From the NCBI GenBank assembly GCA_019096065.1, contig JAGUCH010000005.1, forward strand, positions 7,564,001 to 7,628,000: a stretch of 64,000 nucleotides of DNA, written 5' to 3'. Under the pieces are notes generated by a model that did not search any database, was not told where the DNA came from, and saw only the letters and a program-made list of their open reading frames with translations. The stretch is from Paracyclopina nana. Its lineage: Eukaryota > Arthropoda > Copepoda > Cyclopoida > Cyclopettidae. The translations under genes and the position numbers were made by a program. Positions 46,801-56,267 of the stretch are shown piece by piece (position 1 is the first letter of the stretch; every line of letters begins with the position of its first letter).

Positions 46801-49800
46801 CAAAGAGTTCTGCACCAGATCCATGCTTACAACCTACACTACATTTGTGCACTTGGGACTCAAACCATTTGCATGTGACATTTGTGACACACAATTTAGC
46901 CAAAGGGGCAGCCTAACATTTCATGTCAAAGCAGTGCATGAGGGACTCAAACCGTTTGCATGTGAAGTTTGTGACATCAAATGTGCATCGAAACAAAATA
47001 ACTGCGTCAAAAATTACAACTGTCTTTTGATAAAAGAAATTACTTTAACTGTCAGATAGTGGAGCTTCCAAAAGTAAATCTTTTTTTTTTCAAAAAACCT
47101 TAATGAAGCTAGCTAGCAGTACTTTAAAAGACATGGGCGAGCTTTTTTGATCTTCTTATAATTGTCAGTGCACAAAAATACAGAAATTACAATATACAAG
47201 GAAGCTAAAATTATTGAATTGAGTTTTGCATCTTTTAAATAGTGCAGGGAAGTTGAAAAAATGCGGAAAACAGCCGAGTTCCGCCTAAATGAGCTAGTTC
47301 GATTTCAGTAAAGTTTCAGCAGCTGAACTGTGAGCAAGTGTGAATTCTGCAGAATCAAGTTGAAGCTGTCAATTACTAAGAATAAAGAATACGGCATAAG
47401 TCACTTGTGATTTACAAGATGATTCCAATTGTTGAATCGAGTCATCTTAGCTTGGAGATGAGAAATGCGGAAAATAGCTGAATTCCGCCAAGCTGAGTCA
47501 GTTTGGCCTCAGTTGCGTTTCAACAGCCAAAACATGAACAAGTGCGAAATCTGCGGAATTGAGTTTAAGCTGGTGATATCTTTGAAAAAGCATCGGGAAA
47601 CCAAACACAAGGCAAATGAAAACCCTAAAAATGCAAAGTGCGACATTTGCAAAAAGACATTCCTTAATAAGAGGAACGTCAAAATCCATGTAGATTCAAT
47701 CCACAAAAAACTGAAGCCCTTTCAATGTGACATTTGTGACAAGGCATTTTGTTCATGGGGCGCCATGTCAACACACAATCAGCGTTCGCACTTGGGACTC
47801 AGACCATTTACATGCGATACTTGTGGCAAGAAATCAGTAAGCAAGGCAGATCTTAAAAGACACGTGGAATCAGTGCATGACAAGCTGAAACCATTTGCAT
47901 GTGACTTTTGTGACAAGGCATTTTGTTCAAGGGGCGCCGTGTCAATACACAATCAGCGTTCGCACTTGGGACTCAAACCATTTACCTGTGACATTTGTGG
48001 CATGAAATCAGCAAGCAAGGCAGATCTTAAAAAACATGTGGAATCAGTGCATGAAAAGTTGAAGCCGTTCAAATGTGACATTTGTGGCAAGAAATCAGCA
48101 AGCAAAAGAGATCATAGAAGGCATGTGCAATCAGTGCATGAAAAGTTGAAACCATTCTCATGTGACATTTGTGACAAAAAATTCGGCCTAAAAGGCAGTG
48201 TCACAACTCATGTCAAGACAGTACATGAGGGAATCAAACCATTTTCATGTCACATTTGTGATGCTACTTTTGCCTCTAAAAATGAACTAAAAAGGCATGA
48301 CGCTGTGCATAAGAAAATGAAGCCCTTTCAATGTGACATTTGTGACAAGACATTTTGTTCAAGGGGTGCCATGTCAACACACAACCAGCGTTTGCACTTG
48401 GGACTCAAACCATTTACCTGTGACATTTGTGGCAAGAAATCAGTAAGCAAGGCAGATCTTAAAAGACACGTGGAATCAGTGCATGAAAAGTTGAAACCAT
48501 TCGCATGTGACATTTGCGACAAAAAATTCGCCCTAAAACGCAGTGTCACAATTCATGTCAAAACAGTGCATGAGGGACTCAAACCTTTTGCATGTCAAAT
48601 TTGTGACACACAATTTAGCCAAAGGGGCAACCTTACATCTCATGTCAAAGCAGTGCACATGGGACTCAAACCATTTGCATGTCATGTTTGTGACATCAAA
48701 TGGGGAACTAAGGCAGACCTCAAAAGACATGTCAACGCTGTGCATAAGATGTGAATAAAGCAATTGAAAAGAAAACAAGAATTCTTATTAATTGATTTTG
48801 TGAATTATGTGGTATCATTCAAGCTGTCGATTGCTTATGCATCCAGAACAAAACATCCCTTAAGAGTGAATGAAAGGTTCGAGGGTGACATTTGTGAAAC
48901 TCAAGCCATTTGTGTCTAGTTTTATGCAAGGCCAGACATCACTTGTATTTGCCAATTTACACGTACTCAAATTAGAATTGAATGAGTCTAGCTTTGGCCA
49001 AATAAATGCTTAAAGAATCGAGTGGAATTAGTCTTGGAGGTCGAATAATAATAACGCCATGATTCAAGCGTGCACCTGCAAGTTGAGAGGAAATCAGCCC
49101 AATTCAGCCCAAACTGGTTTCAGTTTGGTTTCAGCAGCTGAACTATGAACAAGTGCGAAATCTGAGGAATCAAGTTTAAGCTCTCAAAAGCTTTTAAAAA
49201 GCACATGGAAGCAAAGCATAAGCTTGGCATTGGCAATAAAGAAGAAAACCCTTTCAAGTGTGACATTTGTGACACTAGATTTGGCCTTAGTAGCGGTCTT
49301 GCGATGCAAGTCAAATCAGTGCATCTAGGACTTGAAAACCATTCGCTTGTGACATTTGCAATGTTTAACGTGCATCGAAGAAAGATCTCAAAAACCATTA
49401 TAATGCCGTGCATAAGAAGATGAAGCCATTCAAATGTGACGTTTGTGACAAAGAGTTCAGCACCAGATCCATGCTTACAACCCACTCTACATTTGTGCAC
49501 TTGGGACTCAAACCATTAGCATGCGACAATTGTGGCAAACAATTTAGCCAAAGGGGCAGCCTAACATTTCATGTCAAAACAGTGCATGAGGGACTCAAAC
49601 CTTTTGCATGTGAAGTTTGTGACATCAAATGTGCATCGAAACAAAATAGCTGCGTCAAAAATTACAACTGTCTTTTGATAAAAGAAATTACTTTAATTGT
49701 CAGATAATGGAGCTTCCAAAAGTAAATCTTTTTTTCAAAAAACCTTAATAAGATCATCACACTCATGAAGCTAGCTAGCAGTACTTTAAAAGTCATGGGC

Positions 49801-51701
49801 GAGCTTTTTTCATCTCCTTATAATTGTCAGTGCACAAAAATACAGAAATTACAATATACAAGGAAGCTAAAATTATTGAATTGAGTTTTGCATCTTTTAA
49901 TAGTGCAGGGAAGTTGAAAAAATGAGGAACTATGCGCAAGTGTGAATTCTGCGGAATCGAGTTCAAGCTGTCAATTACTAGAATAAAGAATACGGCATAA
50001 GTCACTTGTAAATTACAAGATGATTCCAATTGTTGAATCGAGTCATCTTAGCTTGGAGATGAGAAATGCGGAAAAGAGCTGAATTCCGCCAAGCTGAGTC
50101 AGTTTGGCCTCAGTTGCGTTTCAACAGCCAAAACATGAACAAGTGCGAAATCTGCGGAATTGAGTTTAAGCTGGTGATATCTTTGAAAAAGCATCGGGAA
50201 ACCAAACACAAGGCAAATGAAAACCCTAAAAATGCAAAGTGCGACATTTGCAAAAAGACATTCCTTAATAAGAGGAACGTCAAAATCCATGTAGATTCAA
50301 TCCATAAAAAACTGAAGCCCTTTCAATGTGACATTTGTGACAAGGCATTTTGTTCATGGGGCGCCATGTCAACACACAATCAGCGTTCGCACTTGGGACT
50401 CAGACCATTTACATGCGATACTTGTGGCAAGAAATCAGTAAGCAAGGCAGATCTTAAAAGACAAGGCATTTTGTTCAAGGAGCGCCGTGTCAATACAAAT
50501 CAGTGTTTGCACTTGGGACTCAAACCATTTACCTGTGACATTTGTGGCATGAAATCAGCAAGCAAGGCAGATCTTAAAAAACATGTGGAATCAGTGCATG
50601 AAAAGTTGAAGCCGTTCAAATGTGACATTTGAGGCAAGAAATCAGCAAGCAAAAGAGATCATAGAAGGCATGTGCAATCAGTCCATGAAAAGTTGAAACC
50701 ATTCTCATGTGACATTTGTGACAAAAAATTCGGCCTAAAAGGCAGTGTCACAACTCATGTCAAGACAGTACATGAGGGAATCAAACCATTTCCATGTCAC
50801 ATTTGTGATGCTGCTTTTGCCTCTAAAATATATCTAAAAAGGCATGACGCTGTGCATAAGAAGATGAAGCCCAAAAGTGCAGCCTTTCACCTCATGTAAG
50901 GAAAGCTCATAAGAAGCTCCCTGTATTTTCAGTGTGACAATTGTGATGTTAAAGACGCTGAAAATGATACGTCGTCGTGTGAATAGACAAGTGCGACAAA
51001 GCTCAGTCACAGTTGGATTTTGTTGGAATGTGACATTTGTGACAAATACAGAAAATGTGCTTCTTTTTTGTGCATAATTTTGAATAAGCCTCTGATGATG
51101 GCAGCGTTTGATAAAGCTCAATAGAAAAATTTGTTGTCCCCCAAATCAAGGTCAATATTGAGGCTTTCCAATTTTACTATTTCTGCTTTCCAGGTGAGAA
51201 ATTCAGGCTTTCCACTTTCAATAAACTATTTCAATATAAATACTAGCCAGGAAACTGTTTTGCAGTGGCTTTCCATTCCCTTTAAATTATGGCTTTCCAA
51301 AGCTACACGGGCTTTCCAAGGCTACACAGGCTTTCCAAGGCTACACAGGCTTTCCAAAGCTACACAGGCTTTCCAAGGCTACACAGGCTTTCCAAGGCTA
51401 CACAGGCTTTCCAAGGCTACACAGGCTTTCCAAGGCTACACAGGCTTTCCAAAGCTACGCAGGCTTTCCAAAGCTATACAGGCTTTCCAAAGCTACACAG
51501 GCTTTCCAAAGCTACAGAGGCTTTCCAAAGCTACACAGGCTTTCCAAAGCTACACAGGCTTACAAGCAGCTTTCCAAAGATTCTGTTTACATTATTAAAG
51601 CTGAAGCTTTCCATTGATATTGATTAATGACTTTTCTTACCAGTAGAGGGCCGGGAATGTCTCGCTTGCACACTTGGTCCAAAGGCACGCCGAATTTGAC
51701 C
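37881..51701 (-). CDS. RhoGAP-domain protein, 3' part of gene (six exons)
   Basis: Minus-strand exons in order are 51,701-51,641, 42,305-42,034, 41,685-41,487, 40,599-40,174, 38,986-38,746 and 38,149-37,881 (TGA). Phases agree at every junction. The first three encode a RhoGAP domain: FGVPLDQVC, then GPYKKHVFRAPG with the arginine-finger Arg, VLKKFLRKIPGGIF, and MTAEALGVSVAPSFF. It looks closest to the ARHGAP20/TAGAP type by memory. RhoGAPs speed GTP hydrolysis by Rho-family GTPases in the cytoplasm. The Asn usually found in the MTxxNLxxxxAP motif is Ala here, which may lower activity. The fourth exon (LAPKITTFFIRHFGMRDLF) and the Ser/Thr-rich tail are unrecognised. Earlier exons lie outside the window. 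The 9.3-kb intron contains the zinc-finger cluster. Confidence 0.85.
38340..38630. repeat. GGACTTGATAT minisatellite (copy C)
   Basis: Same intronic array as in copies A and B but with different unit order, including GGACTTGGTAAGGACTTG. Confidence 0.8.
40625..41440. repeat. Threefold repeat of roughly 230-290 bp in a RhoGAP intron
   Basis: The landmarks ATGGTCAGTAATGAGA, TTTCGTTAAATCAAAG and CATGACTTGGAAAGA recur three times with similar spacing. Units diverged by substitutions. Non-coding. Confidence 0.7.
42306..43051. other. RhoGAP intron before the zinc-finger cluster
   Basis: Near 42,380-42,600 there are decayed zinc-finger-like words (CACATTTGAGTGG, TTGTCACAAATGTCACAC), suggesting an old finger fragment on the minus strand. 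A GC-rich patch at 42,945-43,020 lies just upstream of the first finger gene and may be a promoter. Confidence 0.45.
43052..43633 (+). CDS. C2H2 zinc-finger protein 1 (frame broken after about six fingers)
   Basis: ATG at 43,052 opens with the cluster's diagnostic N-terminal finger (CEMCGVKFKLAIALKKH). The second finger is damaged, then fingers of the form CDICDKKFATKGNLKTHAALVH follow, with linkers such as EKLKPFQ instead of TGEKPY. Near 43,610 a small frameshift ends the frame; further finger sequence continues in another frame to about 43,850 and then decays. C2H2 arrays usually bind DNA; the target is unknown. Located in a RhoGAP intron on the opposite strand. Confidence 0.7.
   Translation: MNACEMCGVKFKLAIALKKHIEGAHICDKEFSSKGQVETHRQLKPFQCDICDKDFATKGVLKLHTSTVHAKLKPFQCDFCDKKFGTKGVLKQHTNSVHAKLKPFQCDICDKKFATKGNLKTHAALVHEKLKPFQCDICDRKFSTKFVLKMHANSIHAELKKPFRCESCDLDFATIDVFKWHTNLVHEPETIPV
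44004..44725 (+). pseudogene. C2H2 zinc-finger gene 2, frameshifted
   Basis: ATG at 44,004; the first Cys of finger 1 has become Trp (MNKWEICG). A deletion of about four or five bases near 44,270, in the CAGTGCATGAGAAG linker, breaks the frame after three fingers. The second part (to 44,725) encodes six well-kept fingers, several of the CDICGKKSxSK type. Either two short proteins are made or the gene is dead. Confidence 0.7.
44726..45287. other. Spacer between zinc-finger units 2 and 3
   Basis: AT-rich, with AATAAA near 44,761. It ends in the conserved block CGGAAAATAGCTGAGTTCCG (45,222-45,241) and GTTTCAGCAGCTGAAC directly before the ATG at 45,288. Confidence 0.6.
45288..46259 (+). CDS. C2H2 zinc-finger protein 3, eleven fingers
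   Basis: Intact 323-codon single-exon frame. Eleven C2H2 fingers follow one another from residue 4 to the end with almost no other sequence. Finger 1 is CEFCGTEFRLSIALKKHMEAKH and the last is CEVCDIKYVSKQGLKKHVKTAH. Fingers 7 and 8 are near-identical (KKFSLKRSVTIHVKTVH), evidence of recent internal duplication. Linkers are variants of EGLKPFA. No KRAB, BTB or ZAD domain is present. A nuclear DNA-binding role is inferred from the family. Confidence 0.88.
   Translation: MNKCEFCGTEFRLSIALKKHMEAKHELGIGNKEENPLKCDTCERAFARKTYLRKHINSVHEKLKPFKCDICDTRFGLGSGLAMHVKSVHLGLKPFACDICHVKCATKKDLKNHDNAVHKKMKPYKCDICGTKSATKRDHTRHVESVHEKLKLFACDICDKKFGQRGSLTFHVKTVHLGLKPFACDICDKKFSLKRSVTIHVKTVHEALKPFACDICHKKFSLKRSVTIHVKTVHEALKPFACDICDTQFSQRCRLTFHVKTVHEGLKPFVCDICDAQFSQRGNLTFHVKAVHEGLKPFACEVCDIKYVSKQGLKKHVKTAHKM
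46420..47059 (+). pseudogene. C2H2 zinc-finger gene 4, degraded
   Basis: ATG at 46,420 with finger 1 intact (CEFCGIKFKLLIALKKH). Finger 3 has lost its first cysteines (KRDIWDTRIG), and frameshifts near 46,690 and 46,765 follow. Three fingers are then readable to 46,990 before a non-finger tail. Its closest relative is unit 6 at 49,145. Confidence 0.75.
47262..47400 (+). pseudogene. Zinc-finger promoter and first-finger relic
   Basis: The conserved upstream block and the start of the first finger are present (GCAAGTGTGAATTCTGCAG), but the ATG is GTG and the finger breaks off after about 40 bases. A similar relic lies at 49,920-50,000. Confidence 0.6.
47534..48754 (+). CDS. C2H2 zinc-finger protein 5, fourteen fingers
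   Basis: Intact frame; ATG at 47,534 chosen because it aligns with the other family members (MNKCEICG), although an in-frame ATG exists at 47,465. Fourteen fingers fill the protein. Two finger types tend to alternate: CDICDKxF-type with the usual hydrophobic Phe, and CDICGKKSxSKxDLKRH-type where Phe is replaced by Ser. Finger 9 is one residue short (KRHDAVH). A DNA-binding role is inferred. Its 5' half is duplicated in unit 7. Confidence 0.88.
   Translation: MNKCEICGIEFKLVISLKKHRETKHKANENPKNAKCDICKKTFLNKRNVKIHVDSIHKKLKPFQCDICDKAFCSWGAMSTHNQRSHLGLRPFTCDTCGKKSVSKADLKRHVESVHDKLKPFACDFCDKAFCSRGAVSIHNQRSHLGLKPFTCDICGMKSASKADLKKHVESVHEKLKPFKCDICGKKSASKRDHRRHVQSVHEKLKPFSCDICDKKFGLKGSVTTHVKTVHEGIKPFSCHICDATFASKNELKRHDAVHKKMKPFQCDICDKTFCSRGAMSTHNQRLHLGLKPFTCDICGKKSVSKADLKRHVESVHEKLKPFACDICDKKFALKRSVTIHVKTVHEGLKPFACQICDTQFSQRGNLTSHVKAVHMGLKPFACHVCDIKWGTKADLKRHVNAVHKM
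48755..49144. other. Spacer between zinc-finger units 5 and 6
   Basis: AT-rich, with finger fragments near 48,870-48,920 and the short form of the conserved upstream block before 49,145. Confidence 0.5.
49145..49707 (+). pseudogene. C2H2 zinc-finger gene 6, early stop
   Basis: ATG at 49,145, but the second Cys of finger 1 is a TGA (49,163-49,165), giving a six-residue product. Further frameshifts lie near 49,340 and 49,400. Downstream fingers (CDVCDKEFSTRSMLTTH and two more) resemble unit 4, so units 4 and 6 are sister copies. Confidence 0.8.
50135..50899 (+). pseudogene. C2H2 zinc-finger gene 7, partial copy of unit 5
   Basis: Nearly identical to 47,534 onward at the start. A deletion near 50,460 fuses fingers 4 and 5 through KRQGILFKERRV, and a TGA at 50,630 replaces a finger cysteine. 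After it fingers continue to about 50,870, then a non-finger tail ends at 50,899. Probably inactive. Confidence 0.8.
51283..51570. repeat. 19-bp tandem array GCTACACAGGCTTTCCAAG
   Basis: About fourteen near-perfect 19-bp units. The core CTTTCCAA is shared with the PEBP-intron arrays. Because 19 is not a multiple of three, two frames stay open and give 19-residue repeating peptides that are not genes. Confidence 0.9.
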
Positions 51702-52007
51702 CTGCAAAAAGCATATTTGCCGTTGTAGTTGAAACTGCGACTTTTGTGAATCACGCAGCACTCCATTTTTTATTTTTGGTTAAAGTGCTCTTATCACACA
51801 GCTGAATAGTAATGATGTTGCATTGTAGTAGAGCTCTGTGCTTTGTTGTTGTTACGCAGCTCTAATCACAAATTATACCTACACACCTATTGTGGCTTAC
51901 TGGGCCCGCGCCGATGTGAATTGTCAGCTGAACTTTTTTTCCCAAATCAGGCAGTGGGAAATTTGAAATTTGCGCGGGAATTTTTGAAAAGCTTTAAAAT
52001 ACAGTTT

Positions 52008-52671
52008 CACAGTGGCTCAAAATGCCTTCTACGCATGGAAAAACTCGCGAAATCTAGAAATTTAGATTTTGAGGCTGAATTTCGACCTTTGTCGTCAATT
52101 TGAGCTACTTTTATGGCCAAGAAGAGATCCGGATTGGAAGTTGTAAACTGGCGGAAAAATGAGGATTTGGCGAAATTTCTCGCTAAATCATGAATACCGC
52201 GGCACAGTGCACAGTGGTTAAAAATGCCGCTTTCACGCTCATCCCGAAAAAGTCGCGAAATTGACGTAACATCTTTTTCTTATGGCCGTAAGCTAAAAAC
52301 AGGCTATCATAGCTCCTCATTCCGCGAATTTCCGCGCCCAATTTCAAAGGATTATCCTAAAACGGTGTCTTGGATATTTTTTGTCACAGTATCTTGATTA
52401 CATTCGATTCCAAACATAAGTTATAGCTGCTTGAAAATAGCCAAAAATGGCTCTTCTACTATTTTTCCAAAAATGGACTTTATCCTAGAAAAATTGATTT
52501 TTAAGGCAAACTTTCATCTTTTAATTTGTCAATATCTACTAATTTTGACACTTTTGATAGCCTGGAAGGTATTCAAATAAGAAGCTGAAAATTGGTCTTG
52601 AAATGAGAATTTGGCGATTTGACAGAATTTCTAGTGAGCGCGAAAACGGCTTTTTTGCCTAAGCTACGGTG
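52008..52671. mobile_element. Nested, decayed CACAGTGG-ended elements
   Basis: CACAGTGGCTCAAAATGCC at 52,008 matches, inverted, the right end of the 454-bp element at 11,113-11,566. A second start lies at 52,210. Near 52,600-52,671 GAGAATTTGGCGATTTG and GCGAAAACGGC match the inverted left end. Two damaged copies appear to be nested. Confidence 0.65.
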
Positions 52672-52748
52672 AGCTTTTACTTTTATTTGGAATTTCCAGC
52701 AAAACTCAGAATTAGATTAGGTTCAACAAATATTTGCAGTGAACCAAG

Positions 52749-52850
52749 ATGGAACCATTCAGAACTCATATGGAACCATTCAGAGCTAATATGGAACCAT
52801 TCAGAACTCATATGGAACCATTCAGAGCTAATATGGAACCATTTAGGTAT
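52749..52850. repeat. 21-bp minisatellite, about five units
   Basis: ATGGAACCATTCAGAACTCAT and a variant ending GAGCTAAT alternate, so the higher-order period is 42 bp. Confidence 0.85.
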
Positions 52851-54428
52851 AAGATGTGTTGAAATAAGAGATAATATTTTCAAAAAATCCTTTGAGGAAT
52901 ATTCGGGTAATCCGGATTTCAAAAATGCGAATTCGGGAATGCCAAATTAAGCAAATAAATTGGAGTGTTTTTCTTGCGTGAACAGCGAGATCCGGAATGA
53001 TCTAGCTTTTGAAAAGGTGATAATAAAAAATACAGGAATTTCCACTGCTGATTTTGAAAAGCAGTTTCTGATTGATCGACCATTTTTATCTTATTTTTCC
53101 ACGAAGCAAAAACTAGTGTGGAATTAAGGTCAGCTTTTGAAATGACTCAATGCACAAGTGCAATCACACAAATATCCGGAAACTCGTCGTCAGCACTGAT
53201 AAAAGCTTGTAAATTGATCCCTTTGAAATCTACAATTAAAGCAACAAGTTCGATTCTAGCTAAGCTCGACAAAATTAAGGCAGGCTAAGATCGACTTGTA
53301 TTCTTACTTCTCGAGTCGTCGGTGGTAGGGCAAGTGTGTGGTGGTTCTTGGACCACAGGCCGTGACCACCGAGGCCATCCTCTCGCCCCACGACGAGGTC
53401 ATGCTCTTCTAGGGCCGACAACCGATCCGCGGACTCATTAAGGTCGACAAAGAAGCCCCAGCTCAGATCGACACTGCCAAGGACAGGAGCTGAAGAAGAA
53501 CCACCCCAAATACAACTGAGGCAAAGAGCGCAGCTGACAGCTGACGACGCGGGAACGCTTCGAATTAAGGCCCGAGCTGAATTTGAAAAATGAAATAAAT
53601 CCACTTTTAACTAGAGATGAATTCATGAATTGACATAAAGTGGCTTTCAAAATGACCTTAAATTGGCTTTTTCTGCCGAATAAATAGCCTAAAAACATTT
53701 TCCTTAAAATACACACAAAGATTTTTAAATAACAAAATTCTTGAAATTGCAATGAAAAATGAATTTTGAATCAATTTTAGATTGTTTTGATTTGGTTTTG
53801 ATTAGGTTGTAAAATCATGAACATGTTTTGCTTCTATTTTGACAAAATGCCTTAAATCGGCTAGCGCGGCCTTGTCTTACCATCGACCAGAGGCGACCTG
53901 GCGCGCCTCAGTCGGATCGATTCTAGCTCGAGCTCTCTCTATTCTCCTCTTAGAATCACAACTCTGTAGAGCAGAAACGTCAAATAAAGGCCTTGAAAAG
54001 CGCGACTCGCTCCCTAATGATTACCATTTGATTGAGGGAAAGTTGTTATTTTTGAAAAATCCCGCCAATTTTCTCCACTTTGACAGCTTTTAAATGTTTG
54101 CGCAGAAAAGCTTCAAATGTGTCAAACTGCACATTTTTTTTGAAAGTTTCCATCATAATTTACTAGTTACACATTTTATCAATATCACTATTTCAAAAAT
54201 AGTTTTAAACGCAAGCCATTATTAGCATGATTTGGCGAATTTCAATTATATCAGATTTTCTCACGCAACCTCTCATTGCAATTGGTAATTTTATTGCTGT
54301 GAGCCGGCTTAGATAGCTTAAAATTGCAATGTTAGCTCCATATTTTGAAGTATGCGTATAATTATCTTCAGATTATTTCTACAGCTGTACAAATAGTTCA
54401 AAGAAATTGACTTCAAAGTCTAATAACA
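52851..54428. other. Non-coding region with two GC-rich fragments
   Basis: The patches at about 53,280-53,560 and 53,860-54,010 have base composition unlike their surroundings; the second includes AATAAAGGCC and could be a fragment of an LTR. No complete gene is recognised. Confidence 0.4.
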
Positions 54429-54542
54429 ATGAATTCCCTCTATTCGGTCTTTTTCCTGTGTAACATTGCAATTGGTTGTCCTTCCAAGCAGCCTTCATCC
54501 GAAAATCATGGATCCAATTCATGTGAATACAGCTTTCCTTAA
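54429..54542 (+). CDS. Possible small secreted peptide or first exon
   Basis: ATG at 54,429 starts a 37-codon frame with a hydrophobic N-terminus (MNSLYSVFFLCNIAIG) and two later cysteines. An open segment just downstream ends in a strong donor (ATCGG|GTAAGA near 54,637), so this may be the start of a spliced gene. No homology recognised. Confidence 0.3.
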   Translation: MNSLYSVFFLCNIAIGCPSKQPSSENHGSNSCEYSFP

Positions 54543-54639
54543 TCAAATATCACCCACTTTTAGTAGTTTAAACGGCAGATCAATCAAGCACAATCAAAGT
54601 TGGAATCAGTGTGAGTGGGTCAACAAGCCAATCGGGTAA

Positions 54640-55600
54640 GAAATTGGAAAATTAAATCCAGTATAATAATTCGAACTCATTTCGAATTTAAGATTTAAAA
54701 AAGAATCCTTTTAAAAGTCCTCATAGATCTTATTTTAAAAAATGCAACTCTTGGCTCAGCTATCTTATCTTAGTAGTGATTTGAGTATAAGTTTAGTGGG
54801 CGTGGGTAAATAGAGAAAACAAGAAATCGAGAAATATAAGCCCATATTGAAATTCAGGAATCTTGATGCCAATGCTGATCCGCTCAACAATTTAATTTTA
54901 ACATCTTAATGGCTATGGCATTACTTTCAGATTTCAAATTTGACTTGCTTTACTTGAATTGTACTAAGCAACAAAGCCCAGAACTTGGACTTGGCTTTTA
55001 AGAGGGAAAGCTCAGAAAAAGAAGAAGAATACAAATAAAACTTTGGGCATGCTGCCTTTTTCATTGTTTTATAGCTTTTCTGAGGATTCTCCCTTTTTTC
55101 AAAATAAAACATGATTCAGGAAAACATTCATTTAATCATGTGTAAATCATCGTTGGCATGTTTTGTAAATAGCAATCCTATAAGGAACGATGGCTTCTGT
55201 TACAGGGTACAGTCAGCGCGCCCTAGCTTAGCAATATGAAATTTTCTGCCTTTTTTTGGACCAATAAGAGCAGAGTGAAATAAAGTTGGCTTTTATGGTG
55301 CTACTAGATGAAAACTTTTGTCATCACGTAATGAGTGATTTGGGCTGTTTGATGAAAAAACTGGCAACTTTTAACATCTTTTAGTGCGAAGGCAAAAAGT
55401 ATTTTTTTTTTCACTTTTCCGTCAAAGCGTCATGCATAAACAGCTGTTCTACTATACAATGGCGCCATCTAGCATGATAACAAAAGCAGCTCTTATACTA
55501 GGAAATGATGCCTAACGCTAAAAAGGACATAAAAAGAATGAAGTATAGTGCAAATGATCCTTGTGATTTCCTGTTTTCTCGTGTTGGGTGTTCACCCATG
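54640..55600. other. AT-rich stretch without a recognised gene
   Basis: No coding region, repeat array or element end could be supported here. Confidence 0.5.
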
Positions 55601-55618
55601 CCGCGACACTTTTATTAG

Positions 55619-56267
55619 GCGGATCTGAGAGCCTTGATTGTGTGGCAAGTGAGTGCAGATTCTGCGGAACCGAATGCGTTGGCCCATTATGGCTCAAAGT
55701 GGAAAAAGTGGACTCTGCTGATGACTGCCAATCAACTTGCGCCAATAATTCGCAGTGCTCCTACTTTGTTTTCTACCACCTCACCCAAACCTGCCAATTG
55801 TACCGAGACTGCGAAAAGAGAAAACTACAGGCAATCACCTACATTTCTATTTAAATTCTGCTGTATCTAAAATTAGGTTAGGGTAACGTTCAAGTTATTG
55901 CCGGGAGGAGAAATTGCGGCGACTCTGACTTTTGCATGGGCACTCGCTCAAAGACATTTATTGTGGGAAAAGTCTTGTCCAATGACACCTTTGCTGATGG
56001 AGCGGTTGGTGGTCACCACATCAAAAGCCTCTGCCATTGCCATGAACTGTGCCAAGATCACCCAGACTGCCACTTGTTTCACTACAAGGATGCACCTCGA
56101 GTAATTATATGCAAACTATAGAGGAAATGATTTTCTGTTTTCTGAATTTTTAGGCAAACTCTTATGGAAGAATCTGCTGGCTCCACACCAAAAGTGCCCT
56201 GGTGACTGGCAGATCAGCGAATGAGTTCATTTTTGGGGCGCAAGTACTGAAGAGACCTACGTTTTAA
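55619..56267 (+). CDS. Two-PAN-domain protein, gene fragment or short gene
   Basis: A first open segment (55,619-55,851) encodes a PAN/apple-like domain with the cysteine pattern of the PAN-Kelch family (CQSTCANNSQCSYFVFY ... CQLYRDC). A second, from about 55,879 to 56,100, encodes another (CHCHELCQDHPDCHLFHY) and joins in phase 0 across a 53-bp intron (GTAATT..TTTTTAG) to 56,154-56,267 with TAA. The link between the two segments lacks a clear donor. No Kelch exons follow. It may be a distant, shortened relative of the PAN-Kelch genes or a pseudogene. Confidence 0.55.

Noticed and set aside
43148-48778. Many minus-strand frames with FVTNVTFEW-type repeats
   Set aside because: Antisense translation of zinc-finger repeats on the + strand.
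51131-51627. Two open frames with 19-residue repeating peptides
   Set aside because: They arise from a 19-bp tandem DNA repeat read in different frames and have no start context or domain.
52669-52950. Open frames with WNHSELI repeats
   Set aside because: They come from a 21-bp minisatellite.
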